From Streptococcus sp. 1643 (GTDB lineage: Bacteria; Bacillota; Bacilli; Lactobacillales; Streptococcaceae): a stretch of 64,000 nucleotides of DNA. Positions 24,637-35,948 of this stretch are shown here, piece by piece (within the stretch, counting starts at the first letter, position 1; each line of letters begins with the position of its first letter). Below the pieces are notes generated by a model, which was not told where the DNA came from, ran no database searches, and saw only the letters and a list, made by a program, of their open reading frames with translations. The stretch covers positions 259,001 to 323,000 of the forward strand of contig NZ_CP040231.1 in assembly GCF_006228325.1 (NCBI RefSeq), given 5' to 3'. The position numbers were made by a program, and so were the translations under genes.

Positions 24637-25211
24637 TTTTCTATATTCTCCTTATGCATTCCTGATTCAGAGTGTTTCACCTCGTGTTCCGATAAAAAGG
24701 CATAGGTCATGGTTCCAAAGATGGCTCCAATTCCTAAACCCAAGACTAGTAAAGGGAGCATTTTATCGAACTGGGAGAGATTGTCCCAAAAGGTGTCGAG
24801 AGGAAGATGCTGAACAAAGAGTTTATGAAAGATTAGTAAGAGGAAGAGACCAAGCTGAATACTGATGAATACACCCCAACTACGAACTTTGATTTGGCTT
24901 TTGCTGTAGCTTTTGTGATGGATTTCGGACGGGTCATCCTTGTCTAAATGTAAGTTGCGAACTGCTAGTCTCGCCCTAGATGCGAGGACGAAGATAAGTC
25001 CAAAATAGAGGTAGGGCATGGCATCTCGAACCAACTCTATGAAGCGTCCAAATAGGAGATAGAACAAGAAGAGTAGGAGGGAGGAGTAAACGATTTGGAT
25101 CAAGGCACGGGCACAAGCCTTGTAAATCATCTCTTGACGGCATTCATCAAAAGGCCCTTGTATGTGAAAGAATAGTTTGAGTAAGCGAGTGGTGAGATCT
25201 TCTTTTTTCAT
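24633..25211 (-). CDS. DUF3278-type membrane protein, 192 aa
   Basis: A GGAGATTACTCCC leader precedes the ATG. The start (KKEDLTTRLLKLFFHIQGPFDE) closely resembles that of the protein at 25576-26118, marking them as paralogues. Four hydrophobic segments, in two pairs separated by a charged loop, place it in the membrane. I believe it is the DUF3278 family; no function is known. It belongs to an operon led by a small XRE regulator and ended by glutathione peroxidase. Confidence 0.7.
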   Translation of the reverse strand: MKKEDLTTRLLKLFFHIQGPFDECRQEMIYKACARALIQIVYSSLLLFLFYLLFGRFIELVRDAMPYLYFGLIFVLASRARLAVRNLHLDKDDPSEIHHKSYSKSQIKVRSWGVFISIQLGLFLLLIFHKLFVQHLPLDTFWDNLSQFDKMLPLLVLGLGIGAIFGTMTYAFLSEHEVKHSESGMHKENIEK

Positions 25212-25223
25212 GGGAGTAATCTC

Positions 25224-25565
25224 CTAAATGAGCGATTTTTGATTGACTTCTTTAAAGAGTTGATAGAGAGTATAGAAGTAAACCAAACTAAAAATGATAC
25301 AGATTATTAGAAATACCAGGTATCTCCAATCCCTAGGATTTGTTAAAAGTTGTGGAAAGGATACGAGGATAAAACAGAGAGATGCGTTTAGAAGACGTAT
25401 TTTTTTTGATTGGATTTTCTGGAATCTCTGTCCCTTGTTCAATACAGGAAGGAATAAAAGAAAGATAATCAAGAAAGGATGCTCAATATGTCCAGAAAGT
25501 AGGAAAAAGGTAACAAAGATACTGATAAAAACATGACTGATCAGTAGTCTAGCTAGTGATTTCAT
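25224..25565 (-). CDS. Small membrane protein, 113 aa
   Basis: A GGAGG site lies just before the ATG. The protein has about three to four short hydrophobic helices separated by basic loops and no motif I recognise. It lies between two DUF3278-type genes, 12 and 10 nt away, so it is co-transcribed with them. It may be a subunit or a relative that lost the soluble N-terminus. Confidence 0.65.
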   Translation of the reverse strand: MKSLARLLISHVFISIFVTFFLLSGHIEHPFLIIFLLFLPVLNKGQRFQKIQSKKIRLLNASLCFILVSFPQLLTNPRDWRYLVFLIICIIFSLVYFYTLYQLFKEVNQKSLI

Positions 25566-25575
25566 AAGGCACCTC

Positions 25576-26118
25576 CTAGTCGTCTTCTTGGTCTTTCTTT
25601 GCTTTTTGAATGCGAAGAGAGACGATAATTTGCATCATCAGTCCAAAAAAGAACGCTCCCAGTATCGTTTTTAAAATATGTTTTGAATTCAGAAGAGAAC
25701 TGATGAAATTTGGATTTTCACTGGTTAGGGTATCGATGAGTGGCATTATAAAAAATATCGCTATTCCATAGATTAGGCCCGCTTTTAGACCAGGAAAATG
25801 CAGTTGTTTACTTTCTTTCTTACTTAACATTTCGGGATCAATAGCTGTGATGCCCGTTTTCTTGGTTTGAGAGACCACATAGAGGGCAGCCATCATCGAA
25901 ATGCCAAACACCACGAGAGGATAGCCGATAGCGACAATTTGTGGGTATTTATAAGCAAGGACAAAGGGAATGAGGTTGCCAAATATCATGAGATAAAAGA
26001 GAACGATAAAGACCTGATTCCCGATACGATCGGCCTCGCGCCGTTTGTGTTCGTCAAGGGGGCCAGAAATGCCATATGTGCGTTTGATGAGTTTGTCAGT
26101 GAGAGTTTCTTTTTTCAT
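25576..26118 (-). CDS. DUF3278-type membrane protein, 180 aa
   Basis: It follows the XRE gene by 15 nt with an AAAAAAGGAGC site. The N-terminus KKETLTDKLIKRTYGISGPLDEHKR parallels the second paralogue. Four hydrophobic segments are seen (about 33-52, 58-80, 110-130, 150-170). The arrangement of a small XRE repressor followed by DUF3278 genes recurs in lactic bacteria, but its job is unknown. Confidence 0.7.
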   Translation of the reverse strand: MKKETLTDKLIKRTYGISGPLDEHKRREADRIGNQVFIVLFYLMIFGNLIPFVLAYKYPQIVAIGYPLVVFGISMMAALYVVSQTKKTGITAIDPEMLSKKESKQLHFPGLKAGLIYGIAIFFIMPLIDTLTSENPNFISSLLNSKHILKTILGAFFFGLMMQIIVSLRIQKAKKDQEDD

Positions 26119-26133
26119 TTGTTTGCTCCTTTT

Positions 26134-26328
26134 TTAAAAATCGTCTTCCCAAAAGAGACTGTTGAGGTCAGTTTGGAGGCTGCGGGCAAGATTGAGACAG
26201 AGTTCCAGGGTTGGATTGTACTTGTCGTTTTCAATCATGTTGATGGTCTGTCTCGAGACACCGATATCTTTGGCGAGCTCGAGCTGGGAAATGCCCAGTT
26301 CCTTGCGGAATTCTTTGACACGATTCAT
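26134..26328 (-). CDS. Small XRE-family repressor, 64 aa
   Basis: This is a single-domain Cro/CI regulator (EFRKELGISQLELAKDIGVSRQTINMIENDKYNP). It has the YozG/YgzD-like size that typically represses its own operon with membrane proteins. An AAAGGAG site precedes the ATG. Two inverted 20-bp sites flank the promoter just upstream and are likely its operators. It leads the operon down to glutathione peroxidase. Confidence 0.85.
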   Translation of the reverse strand: MNRVKEFRKELGISQLELAKDIGVSRQTINMIENDKYNPTLELCLNLARSLQTDLNSLFWEDDF

Positions 26329-26343
26329 AGGGTCTCCTTTCTG

Positions 26344-26410
26344 ATATGTCGTATATATTTGACTATATTATATTCTTTTGGGGATGGGATGTCAAGTATA
26401 TATGACATAT
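26344..26410 (-). promoter_or_regulatory. XRE operon promoter with two inverted 20-bp operators
   Basis: ATATGTCGTATATATTTGAC (26344-26363) is repeated in inverted orientation at 26391-26410 with 18 of 20 matches. Each half also has GTCA/TGAC dyad character. The AT-rich -10 region lies between them, so the repressor could close the promoter by binding both. Confidence 0.65.
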
Positions 26411-26490
26411 TTTTGAGAATTTTTTTCGAAGAAACTTAGCCTTGTCTGACAAGTGCAAGCTGGTCAGATTTGTGGTAAAATAGATAAGAT

Positions 26491-27441
26491 ATGACAAAAG
26501 AATTTCATCATGTAACGGTCTTGCTTCATGAAACGATTGATATGCTTGACGTAAAACCTGACGGTATCTACGTTGATGCGACTTTGGGTGGAGCAGGCCA
26601 TAGCGAATATTTATTAAGTAAATTGAGCGAAAAAGGGCATCTCTATGCTTTTGACCAGGACCAGAATGCCATTGATAATGCGCAAAAACGGTTGGCACCC
26701 TATATCGAAAAGGGGATGGTAACCTTTATCAAGGACAACTTCCGTCATTTGCAGGCACGATTGCAGGAGGCTGGTGTCCAGGAAATTGATGGAATTTGTT
26801 ATGACTTGGGAGTGTCCAGTCCTCAGCTAGATCAGCGTGAACGTGGCTTTTCTTATAAAAAGGATGCGCCACTGGATATGCGGATGAATCAGGAAGCTCG
26901 TCTGACGGCCTATGAGGTGGTCAATCATTATGACTATCATGACTTGGTTCGGATCTTTTTCAAGTATGGTGAGGATAAATTCTCTAAACAGATAGCTCGT
27001 AAGATTGAGCAAGCGCGTGAGGTGAAACCCATTGAGACAACGACGGAGTTGGCAGAGATTATCAAGTCGGCCAAGCCTGCCAAGGAGCTCAAGAAAAAGG
27101 GGCACCCTGCCAAGCAGATTTTTCAGGCTATCCGAATCGAAGTCAATGATGAGCTGGGCGCTGCAGATGAATCTATCCAGCAGGCCATGGACATGCTGGC
27201 TCTGGATGGTAGAATCTCGGTCATTACCTTCCATTCGCTGGAAGACCGCTTGACCAAGCAATTATTCAAGGAAGCTTCAACAGTGGAAGTTCCCAAAGGC
27301 TTGCCCTTCATTCCAGATGACCTTAAGCCTAAGATGGAATTGGTATCCCGCAAGCCAATCTTGCCAAGTGCCGAAGAGCTAGAAGCCAACAATCGTTCGC
27401 ATTCAGCCAAGTTGCGCGTGGCTAGAAAAATTCACAAGTAA
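26491..27441 (+). CDS. rsmH: 16S rRNA (cytosine-1402-N4) methyltransferase
   Basis: This 316 aa SAM-dependent enzyme has the motif I signature [16 protein letters not shown] at residues 27-42, then [10 protein letters not shown]. The family region [20 protein letters not shown] is near residue 105. It methylates C1402 in the ribosomal P site. It opens the rsmH-ftsL-pbpX-mraY operon of the division and cell-wall cluster. An extended -10 (TGTGGTAAAAT) ends only about 11 nt before the ATG, leaving a very short leader and no clear ribosome site. Confidence 0.95.
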   Translation: MTKEFHHVTVLLHETIDMLDVKPDGIYVDATLGGAGHSEYLLSKLSEKGHLYAFDQDQNAIDNAQKRLAPYIEKGMVTFIKDNFRHLQARLQEAGVQEIDGICYDLGVSSPQLDQRERGFSYKKDAPLDMRMNQEARLTAYEVVNHYDYHDLVRIFFKYGEDKFSKQIARKIEQAREVKPIETTTELAEIIKSAKPAKELKKKGHPAKQIFQAIRIEVNDELGAADESIQQAMDMLALDGRISVITFHSLEDRLTKQLFKEASTVEVPKGLPFIPDDLKPKMELVSRKPILPSAEELEANNRSHSAKLRVARKIHK

Positions 27442-27451
27442 GAGGAAAAAC

Positions 27452-27769
27452 ATGGCAGAAAGAATCGAAAAAACAAGCCAGTTATTGCAAACGAAGTTTA
27501 AAGGTTTTTCACGTGTGGAAAAGGCCTTCTATGTTTCGATTGCTGCAACAATGATTATCCTGGCAATTAGCGTTGTGTTTATGCAGACCAAGCTATTACA
27601 AGTTCAGAATGAATTGACCAAGGTCAATGCTCAAATCGAAGAAAAGAAAACAGAGCTAGACGATGCCAAGCAAGAGGTCAATGAATTGATTCGTTCAGAA
27701 CGTTTGAAAGAAATTGCAAACTCCAAGGATTTGCAGCTGAATAACGAAAATATCCGAGCAGCGGAGTAA
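27452..27769 (+). CDS. ftsL: Cell division protein FtsL
   Basis: This 105 aa protein has one membrane helix (about residues 28-48) after a basic cytoplasmic tail. A heptad-type coiled coil (VQNELTKVNAQIEEKKTELDDAKQEVNEL) follows outside the cell. It joins DivIC and DivIB in the divisome. Family sequence is poorly conserved, but size, topology and position between rsmH and pbpX identify it. An AGAGGAAAAAC site precedes the start. Confidence 0.9.
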   Translation: MAERIEKTSQLLQTKFKGFSRVEKAFYVSIAATMIILAISVVFMQTKLLQVQNELTKVNAQIEEKKTELDDAKQEVNELIRSERLKEIANSKDLQLNNENIRAAE

Positions 27770-27772
27770 GAA

Positions 27773-30028
27773 ATGAAACAGTGGAAAGAAAAAATCATCC
27801 GTTATGCCGTACGTAACCGTAAATCTCCAGAAGAAAACCGCCGAAGAGTAGGGAAAAGCCTGAGTTTATTGGCTGTCATACTCTTCGCTGTCTTTTTGGT
27901 CAACTTTGCGGTCATTATCGGAACGGGTAAAAAATTTGGTAAGGATTTGGTTCAAGAGGCCAAAAAGGTTCACCAAACAACCAAGACGATTCCAGCCAAG
28001 CGGGGGACCATCTACGATCGTAATGGAACGCCTATTGCTGAGGATGCAACTTCTTATAATATCTATGCTGTTATTGACAAGACCTACAAGTCAGCAACAG
28101 GCAAAATTCTCTATGTAGAAGATTCTCAATTTAATAAGGTAGCTGAAATTTTCCATAAATACCTCGATATGGAGGAGTCTTATGTCAAGGAACAACTTTC
28201 TCAGCCAGATCTAAAACAGGTGTCTTTTGGTACCAAGGGAAATGGGATCACCTATGCCAATATGATGGCCATTAAAAATGACCTTAAAACAGCTGGCGTT
28301 GAGGGAGTTGACTTTACAACTAGCCCTAACCGCAGTTATCCCAATGGACAGTTTGCTTCTTCCTTTATCGGTTTAGCGCAACTCCATGAAAATGAGGATG
28401 GCACCAAACGGTTGATTGGGACATCTGGTTTGGAGAGTTCTTTAAATAACATTCTGGCGGGTACAGATGGGATCATCACCTATGAGAAAGATCGTCTGGG
28501 AAATATTGTTCCGGGTACAGATCAAGCTTCTCAACAAACAGTAGATGGAAAAGATGTCTACACAACCCTTTCTAGTCCCTTGCAATCCTTTATGGAAACT
28601 CAGATGGATGCCTTCCAGGAAAAAGTAAAAGGCAAGTATATGACGGCTACCTTGGTCAGCGCTAAAACAGGGGAAATCCTGGCTACAACCCAACGGCCGA
28701 CCTTCAATGCAGATACCAAGGATGGCATCACAAAAGACTTTGTCTGGCGTGATATCCTCTATCAAAGTAACTACGAACCAGGATCAGCCATGAAGGTCAT
28801 GACGTTAGCTTCTTCTATTGACAACAATACCTTCCCAGGTGGAGAATACTTCAATAGCAGTGAATTAAAAATAGCGGATGCGACGATTCGAGATTGGGAT
28901 GTTAATGATGGTTTGACTACTGGTGGGATGATGACTTTCTCACAAGGTTTCGCTCACTCCAGTAATGTTGGAATGAGTCTACTTGAACAAAAAATGGGAG
29001 ATGCGACTTGGCTCGATTATCTCAATCGCTTTAAGTTTGGGGTGCCGACGCGTTTTGGTCTGACTGATGAGTATTCAGGTCAATTGCCTGCAGATAATAT
29101 TGTTAATATTGCCATGAGTGCATTTGGTCAGGGGATTTCTGTAACGCAGACCCAGATGCTACGTGCTTTTACAGCTATTGCCAACGATGGGGTTATGTTG
29201 GAACCAAAATTTATCAGTGCCCTCTATGATCCAAATGACCAGTCTGTTCGTAAGTCTCAAAAGGAAATTGTCGGAAATCCTGTGTCAAAAACAGCAGCGT
29301 CCTCTACTCGGGAGCACATGGTCATGGTCGGAACAGATCCTGTCTACGGTACCATGTACAACCACAGTACAGGAAAACCAAATGTCAATGTTCCAGGTCA
29401 GAATGTCGCTCTGAAATCAGGGACTGCTCAGATTGCCGATGAGAAGAATGGGGGCTACCTGACAGGTGAAACCAACTATATCTTCTCTGTTGTGTCGATG
29501 CATCCTGCAGAGAATCCTGACTTTATCCTCTATGTGACGGTGCAACAGCCAGAGCATTATTCAGGCGTTCAGCTTGGGGAGTTTGCCAATCCAATCCTTG
29601 AGCGAGCTTCTGCTATGAAAGAATCCCTCAATCTTCAGTCAACTGCCAAGAACTTGGATCAGGTCAGCAAGACGACAAGCTATGCTATGCCGGCTACCAA
29701 AGACTTTACTCCGGGTGACCTAGCAGAAGAATTGCGCCGAAACCTGGTCCAACCAATTGTTATCGGAACAGGAACCAAGATCAAGGAACTCTCGGTTTCT
29801 GAAGGAGATAATTTGGAAGCCAATCAGCAGATCTTGATCCTGTCAGATAAGGTCGAAGAAATGCCTGATATGTACGGCTGGACAGATGAAAATGTGCAAA
29901 CATTTGCTAAATGGCTGAATATAGAAGTCGAGTGGGAAGGTAGTGGCAAAACGGTCAAGAAACAAAGTGTCCGTGCCAATACAGCCCTCAAAGACATTAA
30001 AAAAATGAAAATAACTTTAGGAGATTAA
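27773..30028 (+). CDS. pbpX: Penicillin-binding protein 2X (septal transpeptidase), resistance-type allele
   Basis: The 751 aa class B PBP has a membrane helix at about residues 30-52, a dimerization domain, the transpeptidase domain and two C-terminal PASTA domains. Active-site motifs are S338-A-M-K, SSN (FAHSSN) and KSGT. It crosslinks septal peptidoglycan and is the primary penicillin target. Compared by memory with R6 PBP2X (one residue shorter), the SxxK motif has T338A and the next residues M343T, A346S and A347S; R384G is also present. T338A and M343T are known low-affinity changes. The many other differences suggest a mitis/oralis-type or mosaic allele. It lies 3 nt after ftsL and 1 nt before mraY. 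Confidence 0.95.
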   Translation: MKQWKEKIIRYAVRNRKSPEENRRRVGKSLSLLAVILFAVFLVNFAVIIGTGKKFGKDLVQEAKKVHQTTKTIPAKRGTIYDRNGTPIAEDATSYNIYAVIDKTYKSATGKILYVEDSQFNKVAEIFHKYLDMEESYVKEQLSQPDLKQVSFGTKGNGITYANMMAIKNDLKTAGVEGVDFTTSPNRSYPNGQFASSFIGLAQLHENEDGTKRLIGTSGLESSLNNILAGTDGIITYEKDRLGNIVPGTDQASQQTVDGKDVYTTLSSPLQSFMETQMDAFQEKVKGKYMTATLVSAKTGEILATTQRPTFNADTKDGITKDFVWRDILYQSNYEPGSAMKVMTLASSIDNNTFPGGEYFNSSELKIADATIRDWDVNDGLTTGGMMTFSQGFAHSSNVGMSLLEQKMGDATWLDYLNRFKFGVPTRFGLTDEYSGQLPADNIVNIAMSAFGQGISVTQTQMLRAFTAIANDGVMLEPKFISALYDPNDQSVRKSQKEIVGNPVSKTAASSTREHMVMVGTDPVYGTMYNHSTGKPNVNVPGQNVALKSGTAQIADEKNGGYLTGETNYIFSVVSMHPAENPDFILYVTVQQPEHYSGVQLGEFANPILERASAMKESLNLQSTAKNLDQVSKTTSYAMPATKDFTPGDLAEELRRNLVQPIVIGTGTKIKELSVSEGDNLEANQQILILSDKVEEMPDMYGWTDENVQTFAKWLNIEVEWEGSGKTVKKQSVRANTALKDIKKMKITLGD

Positions 30029-30029
30029 G

Positions 30030-31010
30030 ATGATTAGTTCCATTAGTGCTGGAATTCTAGCCTTTCTATTGACCTTGATAGGTATTCCAGCCTTTATCCG
30101 ATTTTATCGAAAAGCACAGATTACGGGACAGCAGATGCACGAGGATGTCAAGCAACACCAAGCTAAAGCTGGGACTCCAACCATGGGAGGTCTTGTCTTC
30201 CTGATTGTTGCAGTTGTTGTGAGCTTCCTTGTCGCTCTCTTTACCCAACAATTGACCAACAATGTAGGCATGATTTTGTTTATCTTGGTTTTGTATGGTT
30301 TGGTAGGTTTTTTGGATGATTTCCTCAAGGTCTTTCGTAAAATCAACGAAGGCTTAAATCCCAAGCAAAAACTTGCTCTCCAGCTGCTTGGAGGAGTGAT
30401 TTTCTACCTCTTTTATGAACGTGGTGGCGATATGCTTTCAGTCTTTGGCTACCAAGTACATCTGGGTATTTTCTATATTTTCTTTGCCCTTTTCTGGCTA
30501 GTTGGCTTTTCAAATGCGGTGAATCTGACTGACGGGATTGACGGCTTAGCAAGTATTTCAGTGGTGATTAGTTTATCGGCTTATGGTGTGATTGCTTATA
30601 TGCAAAATCAACTGGATATTCTTCTTGTGATTCTAGCCATGATTGGTGGTTTGCTAGGTTTCTTCGTCTTTAACCACAAGCCTGCCAAGGTTTTCATGGG
30701 AGATGTGGGAAGTTTGGCTCTAGGTGGGATGTTGGCAGCAATCTCCATGGCCCTCCACCAAGAATGGACCCTTTTACTGATTGGGATTATCTATGTCTTT
30801 GAGACAAGCTCTGTTATGATGCAGGTTACCTACTTTAAACTTAGTGGTGGGAAGCGTATTTTCCGTATGACACCTGTGCATCACCATTTTGAGCTTGGAG
30901 GATTCTCAGGCAAGGGTAATCCTTGGAGCGAGTGGAAGGTTGACTTCTTCTTTTGGGGAGTTGGGCTTCTAGCAAGTCTCTTGACCTTAGCCTTTTTATA
31001 CCTACTGTAA
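30030..31010 (+). CDS. mraY: Phospho-N-acetylmuramoyl-pentapeptide transferase
   Basis: This 326 aa integral membrane enzyme has about ten helices and the conserved loops LGFLDDF-type ([10 protein letters not shown]), [22 protein letters not shown] and TPVHHHFE, which hold the Mg-binding Asp and the His cluster. It moves phospho-MurNAc-pentapeptide to undecaprenyl phosphate to form lipid I. A TAGGAGATTAAG site precedes the ATG. It is the last gene of the operon, followed by a terminator. Confidence 0.95.
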   Translation: MISSISAGILAFLLTLIGIPAFIRFYRKAQITGQQMHEDVKQHQAKAGTPTMGGLVFLIVAVVVSFLVALFTQQLTNNVGMILFILVLYGLVGFLDDFLKVFRKINEGLNPKQKLALQLLGGVIFYLFYERGGDMLSVFGYQVHLGIFYIFFALFWLVGFSNAVNLTDGIDGLASISVVISLSAYGVIAYMQNQLDILLVILAMIGGLLGFFVFNHKPAKVFMGDVGSLALGGMLAAISMALHQEWTLLLIGIIYVFETSSVMMQVTYFKLSGGKRIFRMTPVHHHFELGGFSGKGNPWSEWKVDFFFWGVGLLASLLTLAFLYLL

Positions 31011-31031
31011 AATAATTTCTGATTACAAAAT

Positions 31032-31066
31032 AAAACAGGATGAAGGGAATCTTCATCCTGTTTTTG
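31032..31066. terminator. Bidirectional terminator between mraY and the fucosidase gene
   Basis: The stem AAACAGGATGAAG / CTTCATCCTGTTT with a 5-nt loop has T runs on the plus strand and A-rich flank on the other, serving both converging genes. Confidence 0.85.
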
Positions 31067-31078
31067 TGTGCTTAAAGG

Positions 31079-34000
31079 TTAGTTGGAGTCATCCTTTCTT
31101 CCTTTTAACATAAAAGTGCCTGTAAGGGCTAGGCTGAGTCCTGCTAAGAAGAGGAGTGGGTTGGACGCTTCTCCTGTTGCTGGAAGTTCTTCTTTAGGAG
31201 AATGATTTCCAGTTTTCGCAGGGATCGGACTAGCTGAAAGTTGTTCGGCCTCGTGTGCCAAGGTTTCTGCATCTGAAGTACTTGGTTTTTCATCTGTACT
31301 AGGGGTTGTTCCAGCAGCTTGATAGACGACAGCATAGGTACTGAAATGACTAGTGATGAATTCTGCCTTTCCGTCTTGAACGGTGAAATCAAGGGCTTGC
31401 AACTCCTTGGTCGGAGTGATGTAGTAGATGTTTTCTACGCTAGCTGAAATAGGCAAGCGAACCAAGACAGAGCCTTTTGGCTGCAAGCTATGATCGGTTG
31501 GATTTTTAAGCTGTAGGTCGTAAGCATCATAGGTCTTGCCAAAGAGTTCTTGAGCTAGGACACGTCGGCTAGAAACGTGAGAAATTCCTTCTAAGTCGCT
31601 GGCTCCACCGATGATTTCTATTCCAGTTTCCTTATCTTTTAAGACTCGAACTGGATAGTCAGGAAGGCTAAGGCTTGGAGCAGCCTGATCCCCACTAGTT
31701 CCGATAGGTTTGGTGTATTCAGGTTTTTCAACAGTAGGTGCTTCCTCTTGACCTGCTGTTCCGATCGGTTCGGTGTATTCAGGCTTTTCTACAGTAGGAG
31801 ACTCTTCTTGCCCCGCCGTTCCGATAGGTTCGGTGTATTCAGGCATTTCTACAGTGGGTGGCACTTCTTGCCCTGCAGTCCCGATAGGTTTAGTGTATTC
31901 AGGAATTGTCACTGTAGGTGGTTCCTCTTGCCCTGCCGTTCCGATAGGATCGGTGTATTCCGGAATTTCAACAGTAGGAGCTGGTTCGTCCCCCTTTCTT
32001 GTAGTTGGCTGACTCTCGTCAACCTTTTTCTCATCCTTTTTAGTAAAGACGGCTACGATAGGGCTGCTTGTGGTATTTCCTTGAATGGTATAAGCTTCAA
32101 TGGCATTTCCAGCTTTGCGATCGGTTTCTTCAGGGATTGGGATTTGAACTTGATTGTCTTGGATTGATAGGATAGTCTGATCTCCACTTGTAACTAGATG
32201 TGTTTCATCCACCTTACGCAAAACTAGAGGATTTTTGACACCTGGGAAGGTCACTGCGATGGCTTCCCAATCTCCAGCTGGTAGGCTTAAGGAAATGGTT
32301 TTGTCATTTTCCTTAAGAGGCGCAATGCTCGGGCTATCTATACCAACAGCAGGGGCTTTGATGATATCAAAGGAGTCTAGAGAGATTTTCTTGCGACCTT
32401 CTGGCGAATCTGGGTCAACTTGTAGTGTCAGGGTGTGCGGACCGTCAGTAAGGTTTGTAAATTCACCAATAAAAGCTCTCTTTTCAGTTGCACCTGAAGT
32501 GTAGAAGTCTAGACTTGGCATTTCTTTGCCATCTAGTGTAACACGTGCTCGTCCAAGAGCGAGGCTCTTTAAGCCAAAGATACGAATACCCGTCCCTGTA
32601 AAGGAAATAGTTGCCTGAGCTTCTGAAGCTGCACTAGAGTCGCTGTTGTTAATATCAGCGTATTTTTCCGTACCTCCGTAGAGTTCAGGGTCAGACCAGT
32701 CCTTAAACTGGGCACCATACTGGATGCGCGAATCGCGATCATCTATTTTTTCAATCGTATTGCCTGTTCCTGCTAGGATCTTGAAGTAGTCTAATGAAAT
32801 TTTCGAGCGCTCACTACCACGTCCTTTGTGCTCACGTTTAACACTAAGAGTCAATGTGTGAGGTCCGTCAGATAGTCCTGCGAAGCGACCAATGAGACTA
32901 CCTTTTTCAGTTGCTCCAGCAGTATGGAAGTCAAGCTCCCCGACCTCTTTGCCATCAATTTTAGCAGTGGCAAGACCTAGTTCAGACGATTTCAGTCCAT
33001 AGATTTCGATACCAACACCAGTGAAAGGAATGGTGGCAGTGAGGTCTTCGTCTGTGTAATCTCCTTTTGAAAGGTCAGCAAATTTCTCTGTTCCTCCAAA
33101 TAATTCTGCGTCTGCCCAATTTCCAAAGGCAGCTCCGTACTGGATACGGCTATCTCGGTCGTCCATCAACTCGCTATAGGTTTCGACAGTGGCCTGTTCA
33201 GAAACTTGTGTGGCAAGCTCGCCCAGCATAGCCTTGACAGTATAGGTGTAGGCATGTTGAGGATTGAGTGACCGGTCAATAAAGTGGGTTTGATTGGTTA
33301 CAAATTCTCTGGTCGCAGAGGTTTGGCCAGTTTCGTCTTTCACTTGTTTTTGGATGACATAGTGGGTAGCGCCTTCTACTTGGTTAAAGGTGAGTTCGGC
33401 AGTGACTCCATTTTGTCGAACGGCTGTTAGACTGGTTACACGACCAGGGAAGTGTTCAAAGGTAATGACGTCACCTTTTTGTGTTGCAAGCTGGATACGA
33501 TTATCTTTAAGGATCGTTGCCTTGACTGGTTTGCCATTGACCTTGATTTGGCTGGTTTCGATATTTGGATAGTCTACAATTAGGTCTCCACCGACATTTG
33601 AAAGGAAGGACAAGCTTTGCAGGTTTTTATCTTTCCACTTCATGCTGACTTCAAAGTTTCCTCGAGCAACCAAGCCAGAAACCTGACCGTCTTTCCAGGC
33701 ATCAGGAAGGGCTGGCAATGGTGCAATATAGCCAGTATGAGATTGGAGGAGCATTTCTGCCATCCCACTAGTTGCTCCAAAGTTTCCGTCGATTTGGAAA
33801 GGCGCGTGGGTATCCCAAAGGTTTTCTAGGGTTGAGTACTTGAGCTGTTCCGCTAGCAAGCGATGGGCACGATTGCCGTCTAAGAGACGAGCCCAGAGGT
33901 TGATTTTATTGGCCTTAGACCAACCAGTACCACCATCTCCACGGTGATTGAGGGTTGCACGCGCAGCCTCTAGGTATTCAGCCTGGTCCTTGCTAAAGAG

Positions 34001-35854
34001 CGTACCTGGGAAGAGACCAACTAGATGGGAAACGTGACGGTGGTGATTTTCAATCCCTTCATTGGTGAATTTGGGGCTGTCCTCCTCGTACCATTCCTTG
34101 ATACGGCCTTCATTGTTGATGTGAAGGGGTTTGAGTTTGTCAAATTTAGCCTTGACCTCTGTGACTAAGTCTTTGTCGACATTCAGATGGTTGGCGACTT
34201 CCATGTAGTCGTGGAATAGCTGCCAGACTAGCGATTGGTCAAAGGTATTTCCGATGGTGATGGTCCCGTGTTCTGGTGAGTAGGATGGAGAAGACACCCA
34301 ACGGTCGCTGGCCTTGTCATAGTGCAAGAAGGAGTTCCAGAACTTAGCTGTTTCCTTGAGCATTGGATAGATCTTTTCTTTGAGATAGGTCTCATCCTTG
34401 GTGAATTTATAATAGTCATAGACATTCTGCATCATCCAAGCGTTTGCTGCTGGAGACCAACCCCAATAGTAATTCCAGCCTGGAGTAGTCCAGCCAAATG
34501 GTGTTGCCTGAGTATGGACCAGCCAGCCATTTTCTTGTCCGTCTTTGGATTCGATGCCAGCGTATTCCTTGGCGACGATACGACCATAGTAGCGCATGTC
34601 GTCAATGTAATTGATCATGGGCTTGGCTGTTTCAGCAAGGTTGCTCATGTAGGCGGGCCAATAGTTCATTTGCAAATTGACATTGAGGTGGTAGTCAGCG
34701 TTCCAAGGTGGATTGTCTACAGCATTCCAGACTCCTTGTAGGTTTGCAGGAAGGGCATCTGTCCGATCACGAGAAGAACTGATGAGTAAATAACGTCCGT
34801 ATTGGAAGAAGAGTTCTTCCAATTTTTGCCCTTTTTCTGGGTTATAGCCTTTAAGGGCCTCTTTTGTCGTTTGAGCAGTCTTGCTTCCACCTAGGTTTAG
34901 TTTAACGCGGTTAAAGAGCCTTTGATAGTCCTTGATATGGGCCTTTTTCAGTGTCTCGTAGTCTTTGGCCTTCGCTGCTTCGACAATCCCTTTAACCGTT
35001 TTTTCGAGGTCAATGTCTTTTCGATAATTGGTTTTTGGATTTTGAGCAAAATTAGTCTTGGCGCTGAGATAGAGGGTCGCATAACTTGCGCCTGTAACGG
35101 TTAGTGTCTCGTCCTGAACAGTCACCTTTCCGTCTGTTTTAATTCCTAGATAGGATGCAAATTTGAGGCCGTTATCTTTGACAGTTCCCTTTAGAAGGAT
35201 TCCATTTGCATCTGTAGTGACATGACCATTCTTATAGTTGGAATATTCCCAAGAGTAGTTGCCATTAGCAAGCAAGTCTTCTGTCAAACTGTTCCAAAGG
35301 GTAAAGTCAAGTGTCTTGTTTCCTTTTTTGGTCAAGTGGGTCACAGTGACATCATCAGGATAGCTGGAGAAGGTTTCACGTTTGAAGGTCGTCCCATCTT
35401 GGGTGTAGGAAGTAGTCGTAGTGGCTTCTGTGATATCCAACCCACGATGATAATCAGTTACAGCATCTAGTCCTTTCTTCTGGTTATTAAAGACCATGAA
35501 GATATCTCCAAAGGCTAGGTAACGTCCGTACTGGGCATTGTTTGGTCCAACTAGATTTTGTTCGGCGAGTTGTTTTGCTTTTTGGCGGTCTCCAGCTTCG
35601 AGGGCTTTACGAATCTCCGCCAAGACCTTGTAGCGCTCCTTGTAGTTTCCTCCGTTATAGTCGGTGCTATCGGGTTGTGGTCCTCCTGACCAGAGGGTCT
35701 TTTCGTTGTACTGGATTCTCTCTTCCCCAATGAGTCCGAAAACCTTGGCTCCCATCTCTCCATTTCCGACAGGGAGAGCTTGCTTTTCCCATCCGTCATA
35801 GGAGGGAGCTGTTGGCTGATTGTAGTTGAGTTGATAGTTTTCTTGCTTTGTCAC
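31079..35854 (-). pseudogene. Giant LPxTG-anchored GH95 alpha-L-fucosidase, apparently missing its signal peptide
   Basis: The 1591-codon frame opens directly in the GH95 domain (about residues 5-790). Catalytic signatures are the Asn pair in NVNLQMNYW (near 391), Glu in SPEHG (near 528) and Asp in FQIDGNFG (near 688). Two related beta-sandwich modules (starting DDRDSRIQYGA, near 896 and 1035) follow. Five 20-residue repeats and a sortase signal LPATG near 1560 with membrane helix and basic tail complete it. It would remove terminal 1,2-fucose from host glycans at the cell surface. However, the first usable codon is a GTG with no ribosome site, and an in-frame stop lies only 15 codons upstream (35900-35902). 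No signal peptide is encoded, so export and anchoring look impossible unless translation starts in another way. Confidence 0.7.
31701..31995 (-). repeat. Five tandem 60-bp coding repeats in the fucosidase stalk
   Basis: The unit start CCGAT(A/C)GG recurs at 31701, 31761, 31821, 31881 and 31941, an exact 60-bp period. Each unit codes for a 20-residue block built on PTVE.PEYT.PIGTAGQE, a wall-spanning stalk. Copy number is likely to vary between strains. Confidence 0.9.
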
Positions 35855-35948
35855 GGGCTGATTTGCTTTATATCTTTCTTTTTGAGAACCGCTTACATTT
35901 TATAGAGCAGTTTCGTTTAATTTGTTTCTATTTATCTCCTCACCTCCC

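Noticed and set aside
25867..26439. Long plus-strand frame across the XRE operon
   Set aside because: It is antisense to two well-supported genes and has no start signal.
31701..31995. CRISPR-like repeats
   Set aside because: The 60-bp units are contiguous, in frame and without unique spacers; they encode a protein stalk.
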